Shown piece by piece: positions 1-13,407 of a stretch of 64,000 bases of DNA; the stretch's first letter is position 1, and each line of letters opens with the position of its first letter. The stretch lies in contig PQWQ01000027.1 of NCBI GenBank assembly GCA_002943765.1, forward strand, positions 372,001-436,000, read 5' to 3'. The position numbers and the translations under genes were made by a program. Source of the stretch: Psoroptes ovis (lineage: Eukaryota > Arthropoda > Arachnida > Sarcoptiformes > Psoroptidae). The notes beneath the pieces are model-generated. The model was not told the origin of the DNA, searched no databases, and saw only the letters and a program-made list of their open reading frames with translations.

Positions 1-349
1 CAAGCAAACTTTGTAAATCACAAACAAAACGATAAACATAACGTTTACCAGCCGTTTTATGTATGATATTTTTATCATAATAATATCGTAATCCTCGACT
101 TAATTTTTCATAATTCATTTTTGGTTTATTTTTTCTGTGAATGCGAAAAATTGACATCAATAATTGTTCATATATAATTCAAAAGAACGTTTGAAAAAAT
201 TGCATACCTAATGCCCCAACGTCTGGCCACTTCATCAGGATCTGTAAGCTTAAATTCCCAACCATCACCGGTCCAACTGATAAAACTTTGACATTCTTTA
301 TCAGTCAAAAGTTCAAGTAAAAATTGCCATAATTGTATTGGTCCACTGC
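1..349 (-). CDS. pnt: ETS DNA-binding domain exons of the pointed-like gene
   Basis: Two exons encode most of the ETS domain. Exon 349-208 begins in phase 1 and reads [13 protein letters not shown] and then [20 protein letters not shown], the first two helices and strands. Exon 134 to beyond 1 continues after the split codon AG|A and reads [20 protein letters not shown] and then [19 protein letters not shown]. The two arginines of RGLR are the residues that contact the GGA(A/T) core in the family. The near-identity to Ets1/Ets2/Pointed over this stretch separates it from the GABPA, ELK and FLI groups. The intron between them is only 73 bp. Confidence 0.96.
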
Positions 350-3300
350 CTACTTATGATTTGAACATATTCGAAAAAATGAAAATTAAATAATTGTGAA
401 TAATTCAATTAAAAAAAAGTATTAAAGTTTTTTAAAAGGCTTATTACCTGCTAAAACGGCTGCTTGAATGAATGGTTTACCATCGATTGTTGATTGATGA
501 AATAAATTGGCTCCTTGATGAATACCGTTTGTATGTAAATTAGTGCTTGTATTATTACTTCCATTATTTAACATTGTATTCAAGCTTAATTGATCACGTT
601 CATGATGAGTAGTAGTAGTTGATTCATAATTTAAATGATTAGGTATTAATGAATTTAAATTAGCGGCTGATGTTTGACCCATGTTTGTGGACAACAATGT
701 GGTGGTTGATGCTACGGAACCAATACCATTATTATTATTACCACCAATATTTGCTAAATCATTATTTGTTGTTGGCCATTGTTCAGGTGATGGTGTATGT
801 GGAATCGATGATGACGGTGGTGTCATCGTTGTGAATGATGAATTATCATATTGACCATAATTATCGATCATACTTGGCAATTCATTTCCTGTATATCGAC
901 CTTTGAAATAGATGAAATAAAAATTGATTAAGTTGAAATACTCATGAATATATATATATTCGATGAAATCAATGAATAAATAATAATAATTACCAAAATA
1001 ATTATGCGTAGTTCGATTGAATTTCGGTGGATATTGTTGTTGTTGTGATGTAAATTTACCACCACCATCAATAATCATTGTATGTGTTAAATAAAATTCT
1101 GAATTAATTGCTTCCAAATAATGATTATTATTATTATTATGATTTAAATGATGTTGTTGTTGTTGTGGCTGTTGATGATGTTGCTGGTGCTGTAATTGAT
1201 GATGATGAAGTTGATTATGATGTAATTGATGATTAAGATGATGATGATGATGTTGATGACCATTTGTCGAGGTAGGCAAATGTTGATAAGTTTCTGTTTG
1301 ATTATCAATTTCAAATGATTGTGGATGATGATTATGTTGATGATCATGAAGATGATTAATATTATTATGAAGATGATGTATTTGTTGTTGTTGTTGTTGC
1401 TGTAATTGTTGATGATGATGATGAAGATGAAGATGATGAAGACTATTGTTATTAATATGATTAGTATTATTAGTATCATTATGATGACGATTTAATTGAA
1501 TCATTTTTTCAATATTATTACTGTTATCATTATTATTATTATTATTGCCAGTGTTTGGTGATAATTCATTCATCGAGGCTATTGTTTGATATGAACCTAA
1601 AAAATTATGAGGTTAAAAAGGGGTAAAAAAATTCATAATTAATTAAAATAAATTACAGATAAATCAATCGGATAAATAATACATGTTTTTCGAATGAAAA
1701 TTTGACAAAAACATGATAAATGATTCATTTTAGCATCCATTAAACAGACAATAATCTCTGTGTAATAATAACCCTCGAATACAAATATACAAATGAAGCA
1801 TCAATCGATTATCTAATTGAAAAATAAAATACTTTCAATCATTTAAACAAACAGTCTAAATGCATTCCGAACATCTCTGATCATCTCTGATATTTGATTC
1901 GGTTGTCCATGTTAACTATTTTAACTAGTTGTTATTATTATCAATTAATATTCAATTTATTTTTCCCATTTAATTCGACTATTTTCAGATTTTTTCCATT
2001 TTTTTCGAAAATTTGTTGACATAAGGCGCGAAGGTCGGATAAATATATTTTATTTTTGAAAATATTATTTAAATACATAATTCATCAAATACAAATAAAC
2101 ACATAATAATTACAATAATAATAATTATGACTAATATTCACATTATAAATCACATCATATATACATCTAAACACATTTAAACACACACACACAGCCATAC
2201 ACACAACCATAGGAACAATAATCAATTGAACATCGGTATTATAATGATGATGATGATGATGACAAATATCGTTCATTTATATATATTTTTTTATTATTAT
2301 TTTATATTTGTATGTGTATGTATTGATTTACAGTGTTTCAAGTTTTTATTCGTAGTTTTAAAGTTAATTTTCGTAGTTTTTAATCGGAATTTCAAATAAT
2401 AAAATTACGAAATTAAATTTTAAAACTATGAATTAAAACTTTAAACACTGTATTGAAAATGTATTGATATTTGATGTTGTTTTTAAAAATTGAATAATTG
2501 AAAAAAAAAATATAATACATTCAAACATTTTATGAAATATTTCATAAAAAAAATCAAATAATATCATCCATGGCAGCCACAGCAGCAGCAGCCATTGGAT
2601 GAATTTTGGTAAATCATCATATACAAAACATCGTATAAAAGTTTTCGCATATACGAATGAATATATCAACGATGTATGGCCATTCAATGTTTGTCCAATC
2701 TTATTATTATAATAATTACAATTATTATTATTATTATTATTTGACAAACATCCGTTTATTGTTCCATTTTTGGGTGACAACAGCCATATAGCCATATACA
2801 AACACAAACACACACATGGAAATAAATCGACAGAAACAATTGCCGATCAACAAACACAAAGACAGCACAGCAACAACAAGTTGAAATTATTTCTAAATGT
2901 TTGATTTGATTTGATTTAAATTTCTTCAAACAGTAAACGATGTATGAATGAATGTAATTTGCCATACATGCCTTCATTCATCATACTACATGTATTTAAT
3001 ATGATTCAGATTTTTCAAAAATATTTATTTGTGTTTGTTAGTGTGCATTTGCTTGCTGATCTAAGTTTAAAACATTATTTGTAGTAATGGTCATGTAAAT
3101 AAAATTATATTAGGCTGTCCCATAAGTTTTTGCCATTTTTCAAATGAAAACATATTGAAAAAAACGGCAAGAACTTATTGGACAACCCAATATATTTGAA
3201 TAAGTTTTTCTTTAAATTTGAATTTGCTTTGAAAAAATCAATTTTCATATTTGTCAATTGTGTTTTATTAGTTGTTCAATTTGAATTTTGATTGTTTTTT

Positions 3301-6300
3301 GGTCAATTTTCACACTACTTTCAAGCTGCTAAATACAAATGAATATTGTGTTTGCCACCCATTCATTTTTAAAAGGGCCATCGCCTATTAAAAAAACATT
3401 GCTTTCAAATGATTTAATGAAATTTGAATTCATTTGATTGGTAAAGTTTTCAAAATTCGAAAATTTTCAATTTTTCAAAATAAATCAATTTATTGTTCAT
3501 TCATCATCGATGTCATCATTAGTGACACGTGGTCAATTCATTTTTCCAAGTTTTTTAATTCAAGACAGTTAATTCATTGAGATTGAATGAATTAGTCAGC
3601 TTATTCCAATGATGATGATTCAGTGTAATAATCTTAATATATGTCCAATTAAGCATCATTCATTCATTCATTCATTTACTTATTTCTATGAGCAAACAAT
3701 CAAATCAATCACAATCAATTCCAATTATATTTTTGATTGAATCAAATATCAAATATATGAACAGAAAACAATCATTTACGCAGAAAATAAATCAATGAAT
3801 GTAATTGAATGAACCATGAATTCTGATGATGATGATGATGATGATTTCGAATCAAAAATGATTATAATAAATATTAATTGAATTGAATTGATTCAATTAA
3901 ACATTAGATTCTTGTTGTTGATAGCATTGAAATTGAATAATAATAATAATAGCCATAACAATAACAACAACAGTAACACTTACCATCAATAAAATTATTC
4001 AATTGATTCGATATTATCGCCGATGTTGATGATGGTGTAGTTGTTGTCGATATAGTCGATGTTGTTAATGTCGGTAACGATGATGTTGTTAATGATGATG
4101 ATGATGATGATGATGTCGGTGATGATGATATAATAATATCATTCATTATCATTGATTTGTTATTGTTATTGTTATTATTATTATCATTGTTATCATTATT
4201 AATCACTAAAATCGAATTTGAATTCGATGAGGTTGTTGGTTTAACTATTGCTGTTGTTGATGTTGATGATGTATCATGATCATTTGCCGTACATGTTTGC
4301 TGTGATGATATTAAATCTTGTTGCTGTTGTATCATTGAAGCCGTTGAAGCCGATGTTGATTTCGATGGAGATGATGATGATGTCGATGATGTTGTGGATG
4401 ATGGTGAATGTTGTTGTTGATCATTAAATGTCGCTGATGTCGAATAAATATTAGAAACATCTGATTGTTGTTGATTTAAATGATGATGTTGATGTTGATG
4501 ATGATGAATCGAATGATTATGATGACCACCAATCATATCGATATCAGTTAAGGTTGTTGTTGTTGTCGAATCATTTGATGATTGCTGTTGTTGATGCTGA
4601 TGGTGGTGTTGATGAGTAAAAAAATCATTATAATCAGGATTATCAGTAATATAATTCGATGCTGTAACAGTTGTCGTCGATGGTGTTGATGTAGCCGTCG
4701 TTTCTGATACATTTGCAATTGATTGTTGAACATCTTGAATATTATCAACTTGATTAGTGTTGTTCAATGAAAATGATGAATTTGAATCTTGAATCGTTAC
4801 AATCAAAGCAAAAAAATGAAAATAATGGACATTAATTAATCATTTAATTAATTATAATTAATTAATTATAATTATTTCATAAATTAATTAATTAAAATTT
4901 ATGAATTTATTATTGACATTTTCATAAATTATTTCAATATTTTTACATAAATAAATAAGATTCAAACAAAAAATAAAATAAAATAAAATAAAATAAAATT
5001 AACTAAGCAAAACACTAATTATAAGGGCTATAGTTTTTGGAAATTTATTTATTATACATTTCGAGGCGATTAGCCGGATGCAATTAATTAGGCAAAACAA
5101 AAACAACAAGAACAAAATAAATGAATGAAATATGCCATAGCAGAACATTTTCAGATCATATTCATTGATTATTATCTTGGATTCGGAAAATTTTCTGCAA
5201 TAATTTTCCAGTGATTCAAAATTTGATTTTCGAAAATTTCAGCTTTTTCTACATGTGTTTTCTGGTCAATTATTTTTCTATGGACATTTTGGCTTTATTT
5301 TTTGATTTTTTTTTGAAATTTTTCAATCAATTTTTTGGATTGAAAAACAGAAGCTCTAAGTTGAGTTTTGTTTTTCATTAAATTATGATAAACAAAGCAA
5401 AAAAAAAATACACCCAAAGTGGTTTATATTTTTTAAATTTAAAATAGGTTGTCCGAAAAGTTTTGGCCGATTTTCATGTGACAACTCTATTGATTAAGCC
5501 GAATAAACTTTTCGGACAACACTAATATTATCAATGATGAACAAATAGCATTTCAATACATATTTATTCATTATAAATTAAGGCGGAGGAATTGACTGAA
5601 TAAATGAATAAATATAAATTTGAATGAAGAAGATGATAATAATAATTCAATGGTTACATCCATATGTACCATTTATGAATATATTTTGAGAATGGTCGTT
5701 TCGAGGATATATTGAATGGCTGTATGGTTTCGAATGGCATCGGCCAATAATGTAAATGAAAAACTTGTATTTATTTATTTATTTATATTTTTTCAAAATT
5801 GAAAAAAAAATTTTCAATTTAAAACATCATCAATTATATATGACTATTGATCACTATGGATGTGGTAATATGTTTGGTGTTGATGGTGAAGAGGGTGGAG
5901 TTTCACCAATGAAAAATATATGATTTAAATTAATTTCACCATCATCATCAAATCAATTTACACATGTGCAAATATCATTTAAATTATCATCATTTGGTTT
6001 AAGCATTGATCAAGTATTGATCAGGGGCAAAATGAACGGAAATATTGTTCGAAACAATTAATTAATATTAAATTAATTAATAAATTAATAAATGAATAAT
6101 GGTGATTAATTAATGAATAATAATGATTCGAATAACACTTACCTCTAAGTAAACGATCTAAATGTTCCCATAATATATCACCAACATATGGTGGTGTTTG
6201 TGCCAAAAACATTTCTTTACCCATTTCACAAATCATTTTACCATTCAGTAGAAGAAAATTTTGTGCATCAAAACCATCTAAATTAAATTCTTTGATTGAC

Positions 6301-9300
6301 CATAGAAGCCAATGATTAACATCAGATTCGGACCATAATTGTGGATCTAAAAATTTAATGAACAATTTTGATAAAATGAGATTAGATTTTTGATTTAATT
6401 CGATTCAATTCAATTCGATCAATGAAAAAATATTGTTCATACCTTTGGGGATATTGAATTGATCACGTTCTTTTTCCCAGCTAGCAAAACTTGCCGCTAA
6501 TGCTTGTGACATTTTTTGATTTGTACCCGGTGTTAATGGAGGCACTTGTATCGGTAAATCTATTAAAAACAATCAATCAAAGATGGAAAAATTCAAATTA
6601 ATAAAAACAAAAAATTCAAAATTAATTACAAAGTATTGGGTTGTTCGAAAAGTTTCTGTCGATTTTCACATGTTTTTCAATTAGTAAATCGGCAAAAACT
6701 TTCAGGACAATCTAATATTTGATAAAAGTACCGATTTACACTAAGCCGATTCATTTGAAATATTTTGTTTATACACATATTTGAATATGATGGCAATTTA
6801 ATAATAATAATAATAATAAACAAAGATATAAATAATTATCGGCCAATCAACAACAATTACATCAACAAAATTCATGAAAATCAATGATAATCAATGATAA
6901 TCAATTCATATAATCGAATAATAATCGACCGAAAATTTGATCAAAACAAATTCATCTTCAGTCTGATTCAATGCTTTTTGATCAATTGAAAATTCATTCG
7001 AATCAGAGTAAAATCAGAAATCAGGTCAAACATATATGACAGAACATCATCATCATTTGTTGAAGATCATTTTTTGAAAAACGTATAATCTGCTTTGAAT
7101 TCGAATAGTCAGTCATTAATTGGTAAAATTAACATTTAAATACATTTAAATAAATAAATGAATAACGGTTTAGAGGTTGTTGTTCATCAAGAGTGAATTC
7201 AAATTCAAATTTACCCCAAAAAAAACCTTAGAATCGAATTTAAAAACCAACGAAACAGATGGTCATTAATTTTGAATTTTTAAATTTGAACCAAAAAACT
7301 AAAATAATAAGACCATTGGAACGAAACGAGTCAAAATTGTCATTAAAATAAAATAAATGAAAGCAATTGAATGATCAACAATGAACGTTGACCACCTGTT
7401 GCTGCAATTTTTTTTTTTTTTAAATATCTCATTTCATAGGGTATAGGGTATATACATTGCTACAAGATGATGATGTAGTAGCTATTTAATTTATGGTCAG
7501 GTGTATCCGCACACACACACACCAAAGAATTAAAGATGCGTGCAACATACATTATCAATTGTATAACCTTTGAATTGAAGCTGTAACCTTGGCTTTTTTT
7601 ACAATGTTTATTATTTTCAGATTTTCTCGACTCGACGAATGATGATTTTCACACCGTGCGTGTGTTATGTTTCACCATTATCTTTGGATAATGTTAATAT
7701 TTGATATATAAATATTAGGTTGTCCGAAAAGTTTTTGCCGGCTACAATCAATGGAATTTGTTCATGAAAATTGGCCAAAACTTTCCGTACAACCTAATAA
7801 AATATCAATGATTGACACTAATAATAAAATAATTTTCATTGTCAATGATCAATTTTGAATGTTACGAACACACATATACAAAAATAAGAAAATTTTAAAA
7901 ATTGTTGAAAAAACAAGGTCAGTGAATAATCATATTATCTTGGTGTAACACGCTTGAATTATGGCCTTATGACACTTTTTTTTTTTGAAATCTTGTGTAA
8001 ATGCTATAAGCTTTACAAGCACTGAATCAAAGCAATTCGAAACATATTCGAAAACAAAATGATCAGTGACGAGTGATGAAAATACATTCGAAAATGGCAT
8101 CAAACAAACATAAAACAATCAAAAACAATGATAATTATCATTTATCAATTGTAATCATCTGATTTCGATGATGATAATTAGTCAAATGCATTGAACATAC
8201 ACACACAGACACAGACTCAAGAATTCTTAATGGTTCAAATAACACATATCAACACCTGTAACACTTCGAAGTATTTTCAAATATTGAAAAATTGAAACAT
8301 TTTCTTAAGAATTTTTCTCATTGAAGAAGTCAAATTACCAAGACATTCGAATTACATTATCATTAACAATGTGTTAAGAATATCATTAAGAATCACGAAT
8401 GAATGAATGAATGAATGAACAAATGATTCGAAATGAATCAGATGTTTTTTGAAAATTTAAAGAAAGTATGTCTCGAAAAATTATTCAAAATATCAAAGAC
8501 TATAGAAATGAAACAATTCAAAATGAAACACACTTTGAAAAATGATCAAATTTCACTAAAAATATGAAACATTCAAACAGCCAAAAATCACAAATCACAT
8601 TGCATTGATTTTTGCTTCGTTGAATGAGCCTCTGCCGAGAGTTGATGACCCGTAATGAATTAATTGAATGAATGAATAAACGAATGAACGAATAAGAGCA
8701 GCCAAACAAATTTCCGGTCTTGTTTTGACTGAAACATCATGTGTCTTCTATGATGTTGATGATGGTAATGGTGATAATGATGATGATATGACCACTAAGA
8801 GTGACTGAAAGCCACAATTAAACAATGCAGCTACTATGGACTGTTTTCGAATAGAAATTGAAGGCTATACATGTGGATATTGGTACATGGAAAATTTCTA
8901 CCGAATGACATAAGAACTTGAAGATCGTTCGCATATTCACAATGAACAAATAAATAAATTAATTGCCACTCTCTTATTATATTCATCATCATCATCTTTC
9001 ATAAAACACTTGTATTAGGTTGTCCGAAAAGTTTTCCGCCAATTTTCCAATAATTTTCTTCAAAATAACCGGCTGAAAACTTTTCGGACAAGTTAATATT
9101 TACTTATGTTTGGGTGTAGTAAATGTGTGTCTCTGTGTATTTTTGTAATTGTGAATCAATCGACAAAAATCAATGGTCATTCGAATTCAAATTATCGTTT
9201 TCAATGGACATTTACACAGGCATAGACACACTCTTCAAATCAAACAATTAATCAATCAATCAATCAATCAACGAATCATTGATTCAAAATGAATAATTTC

Positions 9301-12300
9301 AAATTAACTTACTTAGAGCATCAAATATTGATGACGATTGCTGCTGATTTGAACATAATAATTGAAAACAATTATTCGGTTGTTGTTGAATTGTCACTGT
9401 CGATGCTAATGTGGATGATATTTGTGAATTATTTTGATTATTCAAAATTGAATACGTAAGATTATAGGCAGCATTTGTGGTAGCTATCGATAACGATGTC
9501 GATGATGATGATGATGGCCGTAAAGACATTGATTGACCATCATTGGCCATTATTATTGGTTTTCGAATCGAATTGAATCAAATTTCAATTAATCAAAACC
9601 AAATTTTAATTTCAAAATTGAATCAAAATTGAAATAAATATCGAAAAACACACATAGAAATATCAATGAACTACGGCCATAATAATACATTCAAATATTG
9701 CAATTGAAACAGTAAATGTGAAACAATATGGAAAATCAATCAAATTGAAATTTGAATTGAAATCGAAATTCAAATGAAATTTGAATTGAAATTTGAAATT
9801 TGAACACTAAAGTATTTTCACTGTGTATTTTTTTTTTTTCAATTGAAATCGGATTGAAATGTTTATTTTCGATGGAAAACAAAACAAAACAAAACTAAAA
9901 CTAAAACCAAAAGCCTTGATGCACACAAACACTGATCAATTAGTTTGAAACAAATATAGTTTGAATCAACTGATCAACTTGAATACAAACATGTGAATTT
10001 AATGGTGGATTTTGGGCAGAAATATTTTCGTTCGTTTCTGAAACCAAAAAAAATACGAAACGCATTTGAACACTGTGTACAATTGGTACAGGCAGTGTAC
10101 GCAGTGTATGAGTGTCATAAAAAACCCCAAAAATTTTGCGATAATTTTCAATGAATTGAGTGAATTAATACTTCAATAAACCAATTATCAACTGCGAAAA
10201 GACAAAAGAGAACAGATTATCTGCTGTGGCTGCTGCTGTTGTTGCCATTATTCGTAAACAAACAAATAAATAATGCATATTTATGAATGACCACGAAATA
10301 TGTTTGTTTTTGTACGTGCACAGGTAATACAAAATAAACAACGTGCACAGGTAATACAGACAACGTGCTACACACACACACAGAGATAAAACAAATGATG
10401 AAATCAACCAAGTTTTAACCTATTTTCTCTTCATCCATCATGATCACCAGTGAATAATATCCATTTCGGTGCATTTTCGTTTATGGATTTCAATCATTGA
10501 AACATATGAAAAACAGCGTGATTTATGGCTGATGCTATTATGGATACTTTGGTGGTTGAAATTATTGGTGGACATATATGGACATTCGGTCCTGTTCACC
10601 TGAATGTCGCCTTACAGGTACAAGCCCTTGATTGATTGATCAATCGATTGATTGAATGTACTTGCAAATTGGGCATTTTTTTCGTTGGAAAATCATTTTC
10701 CATTGGATTTTGAATTGGATTACAAGTAAAATTGAATCGATTTTGTTTTCAAAATAATTCACAAAAATTAGAACAAAAAATCATCGAAGCTTATCCAGGC
10801 TTGCTCTATCCATGTCTTTGGTTTCAATTACTTTTACTTTTTTGTTTTTGTTTTTTTTTTTTTTGAAATATTTTAAAGGTATAAACATGCATAGGTTTGC
10901 AAATATGTGTGTATTTGACATTGATACTTTTTAATGGCTTAGCAGGCTAAATAATCAGTGGATTTCATTCATTCATTCATTCATTCAATCAATTCGAAGC
11001 ATTTTTTGTTTAAATTCATTCATTAAAATTCATTTTTGGCCAGAAAAATGAGTGATTATGCAAATGTATGTGTGTAAATATTAGGTTGTCCGATAAGTTC
11101 ATTCGGCTTAATCAATAGAGTTGTTCATGAAAATCGGCAAAAATTTTTCGGACAACCTAATAAATTCAACCAGTAAACAATTGTTGAATTTGATTGCCAA
11201 ATTTCAAACCATTTCTTTGATAAAAAAATATGTACGAATTCGTACGATAGCAAATTATTGGCTGAAATCAAATCTGAAATCAAAGCAAATAATATTAGGT
11301 TGTCCGAAAAGTTTTGACCGATTTTCATGAACAACTCTATTGATTAAGCCGAATAAACTTTTCGGACAACTACCTAATACATTTCAGAAAAAAAAACAAA
11401 AAAACAAAATTCATTGGAATCAGTGACAGAAACATAAATGATGATCACATAATATAAATGTATTAATTGATAATTTTTTGAAAATTTTAAATGGTAAAAT
11501 AATCATTTATTGAACACACAGGAAATTATTTTTCTTTGTTTTTCTCTCTGATTGATTTCATATTTCATATTATTAAGGTTGTCCGAAAAGTTTTTGCTGA
11601 TTTTCCAATCGATTTTCAACGATATAATCGGCAAAAACTTTTCGGACAACCTAATACAAAATTTACCAGATTAAAATGTATTAGGTTGTCCGAAAAGTTT
11701 TCCACCGGTTATATCGTTGGAAAATCATTGGAAAATTGGCAAAAAACTTTTCGGACAACTTGATTTTTTTAAATTTTCAAATGTTTTGAATCAATGATTG
11801 TGAATCAAATCAATCACTCGGACAAATATGAATAATTTAAATTAGTACAAATCATTGATTTGTGCACTTTGAGATAAAATATGTGTAAATTTGTCAAAAT
11901 AAACAACTTTCACTGCTTTTTTTTTCATTATTTATTTCTTTTCGGTTGAACAATTATGAATTATTTTTGTTGCACATAAGGCATTTCAATGTATTAGGTT
12001 GTCCGGAAAATTTTTGTCGGTTTTATCGTAGAAAATAATCATTGAAAAATCGGCAAAAACTTTTCGGACAAGCTAATATTTCTCAATGTACATTGTTCAA
12101 CAGGTTGAATTCATTATTCGATGAAAAACATAAATATAACTCAGAAATTTCATTTTTTTTAATGAATCAAAAAGCCTTGAATTATCAATTATTTTTTTGG
12201 GGGGGGGGGATTTCGAGAAAAATATTTTGGTTGGTGAATATTTCAAAGGGGTGAAAATATCTTAAGGTCTAAACCTCAAGATATTTATGGAAGAAAAAAA

Positions 12301-13372
12301 AAAATCAATCAATTATTGATTGGAAACAAACACTAAAAACACTAAACACGCGTTAAAACAAATAAAAAACACGTGTTTCAATCATTTTAATTGTATTTCA
12401 ATTTTTCGTAGACCAAAAATTTTTTATTACAATGCACACAACATAAAATAATGGACAAAGCTATCAATATTTATGAAATTATGAATTATGAAATTATAAC
12501 TAAATAAATAAATATATAACAAATAAACTTGACACAAATATTCATTCAATTAAATGAAAATAATAATAATAATAATAATAATGGCCAGATAATAAATGAA
12601 TGAATGATTTAAACACGTGTATTGTGTAATCTCGTCTTGTTTGAGAATTTGTAAATTTTGTAAATTTGTAAATTAATAAACCAATCAATCAAAATAACTA
12701 GTCAAATTATTGAATTGATTAGTGACAAGTGATTGATTAATCAAAACAAATAACTTAAATAAATCAAATAAACCAAATCATAATCGATTGATTGAAATTG
12801 ACCTACCTTTCAAGGGTATTGCTTATGGGGCTAAATGATCAAAGTGATTAAATACAATTGATTGAATACAATTGAACAAATATGATTGAATAAATGTTTG
12901 AAATCAATGAAAGAATAATTGAAATCAATGATGAAAAATTAAGTCAAACAACCAAAACAACCAATCAATATGATCAATGTACGCGTCGTCAATAATGATC
13001 AATGGCTATTGATTGAATGATTTTAGAAAAATTTTAGAAAATAATTTGAAATTTCATTTGTTTATTCGTCAACCAAATAGAAACCACCAAAAATGATTTC
13101 AGATTTCAATTTTTGTTCAATAATTATTTTCCATAATTTTTACATTCAAAATCACACATACATACATCGACATCATCATCATCATCATCAACCAAAAAGT
13201 CACATACACCACACAAATTAACAAACAAACAAACAAACAAACAAAATCAACGAACAAATAGAAGACACATACACATATACATAGATATTTAAATATATAT
13301 TCAAATACATACACACAACAGATCAATGATCAATCTTTTCAAATTTTATGTTAAATGAATGCACCAAATCTT

Positions 13373-13407
<35 letters not shown>

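Larger units (their letters stand above)
1597..3983 (-). other. pnt: Intron of pointed-like gene
   Basis: This intron is bounded by the donor GGTAAGT at 3983 and an acceptor at 1597. It holds one element of each palindromic transposon family (2329-2452 and 3109-3193), a CAT/GAT triplet run near 2245-2262 and short CA repeats. No protein-coding segment is supported. Confidence 0.7.
6560..9312 (-). other. pnt: Intron of pointed-like gene between proximal first exon and PNT exons
   Basis: This is non-coding AT-rich sequence with three palindromic elements (6634, 7713, 9013), poly-T near 7410 and CA/TG runs near 7509 and 9127. One element sits 75 bp upstream of the acceptor at 6560. Short open frames at 7930-8118 and 8518-8709 show no family similarity. 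Confidence 0.7.

Noticed and set aside
1144..1479. Minus-strand Ile/Asn-rich frames overlapping the pointed exon, and similar frames at 21452-21715, 40526-40926, 41532-41969 and 42157-42525
   Set aside because: They are alternative readings of CAN/GAT triplet repeats within or opposite real exons; no family similarity.
12042..12254. Open frame with GGG run
   Set aside because: Starts inside a hairpin element and has no similarity.
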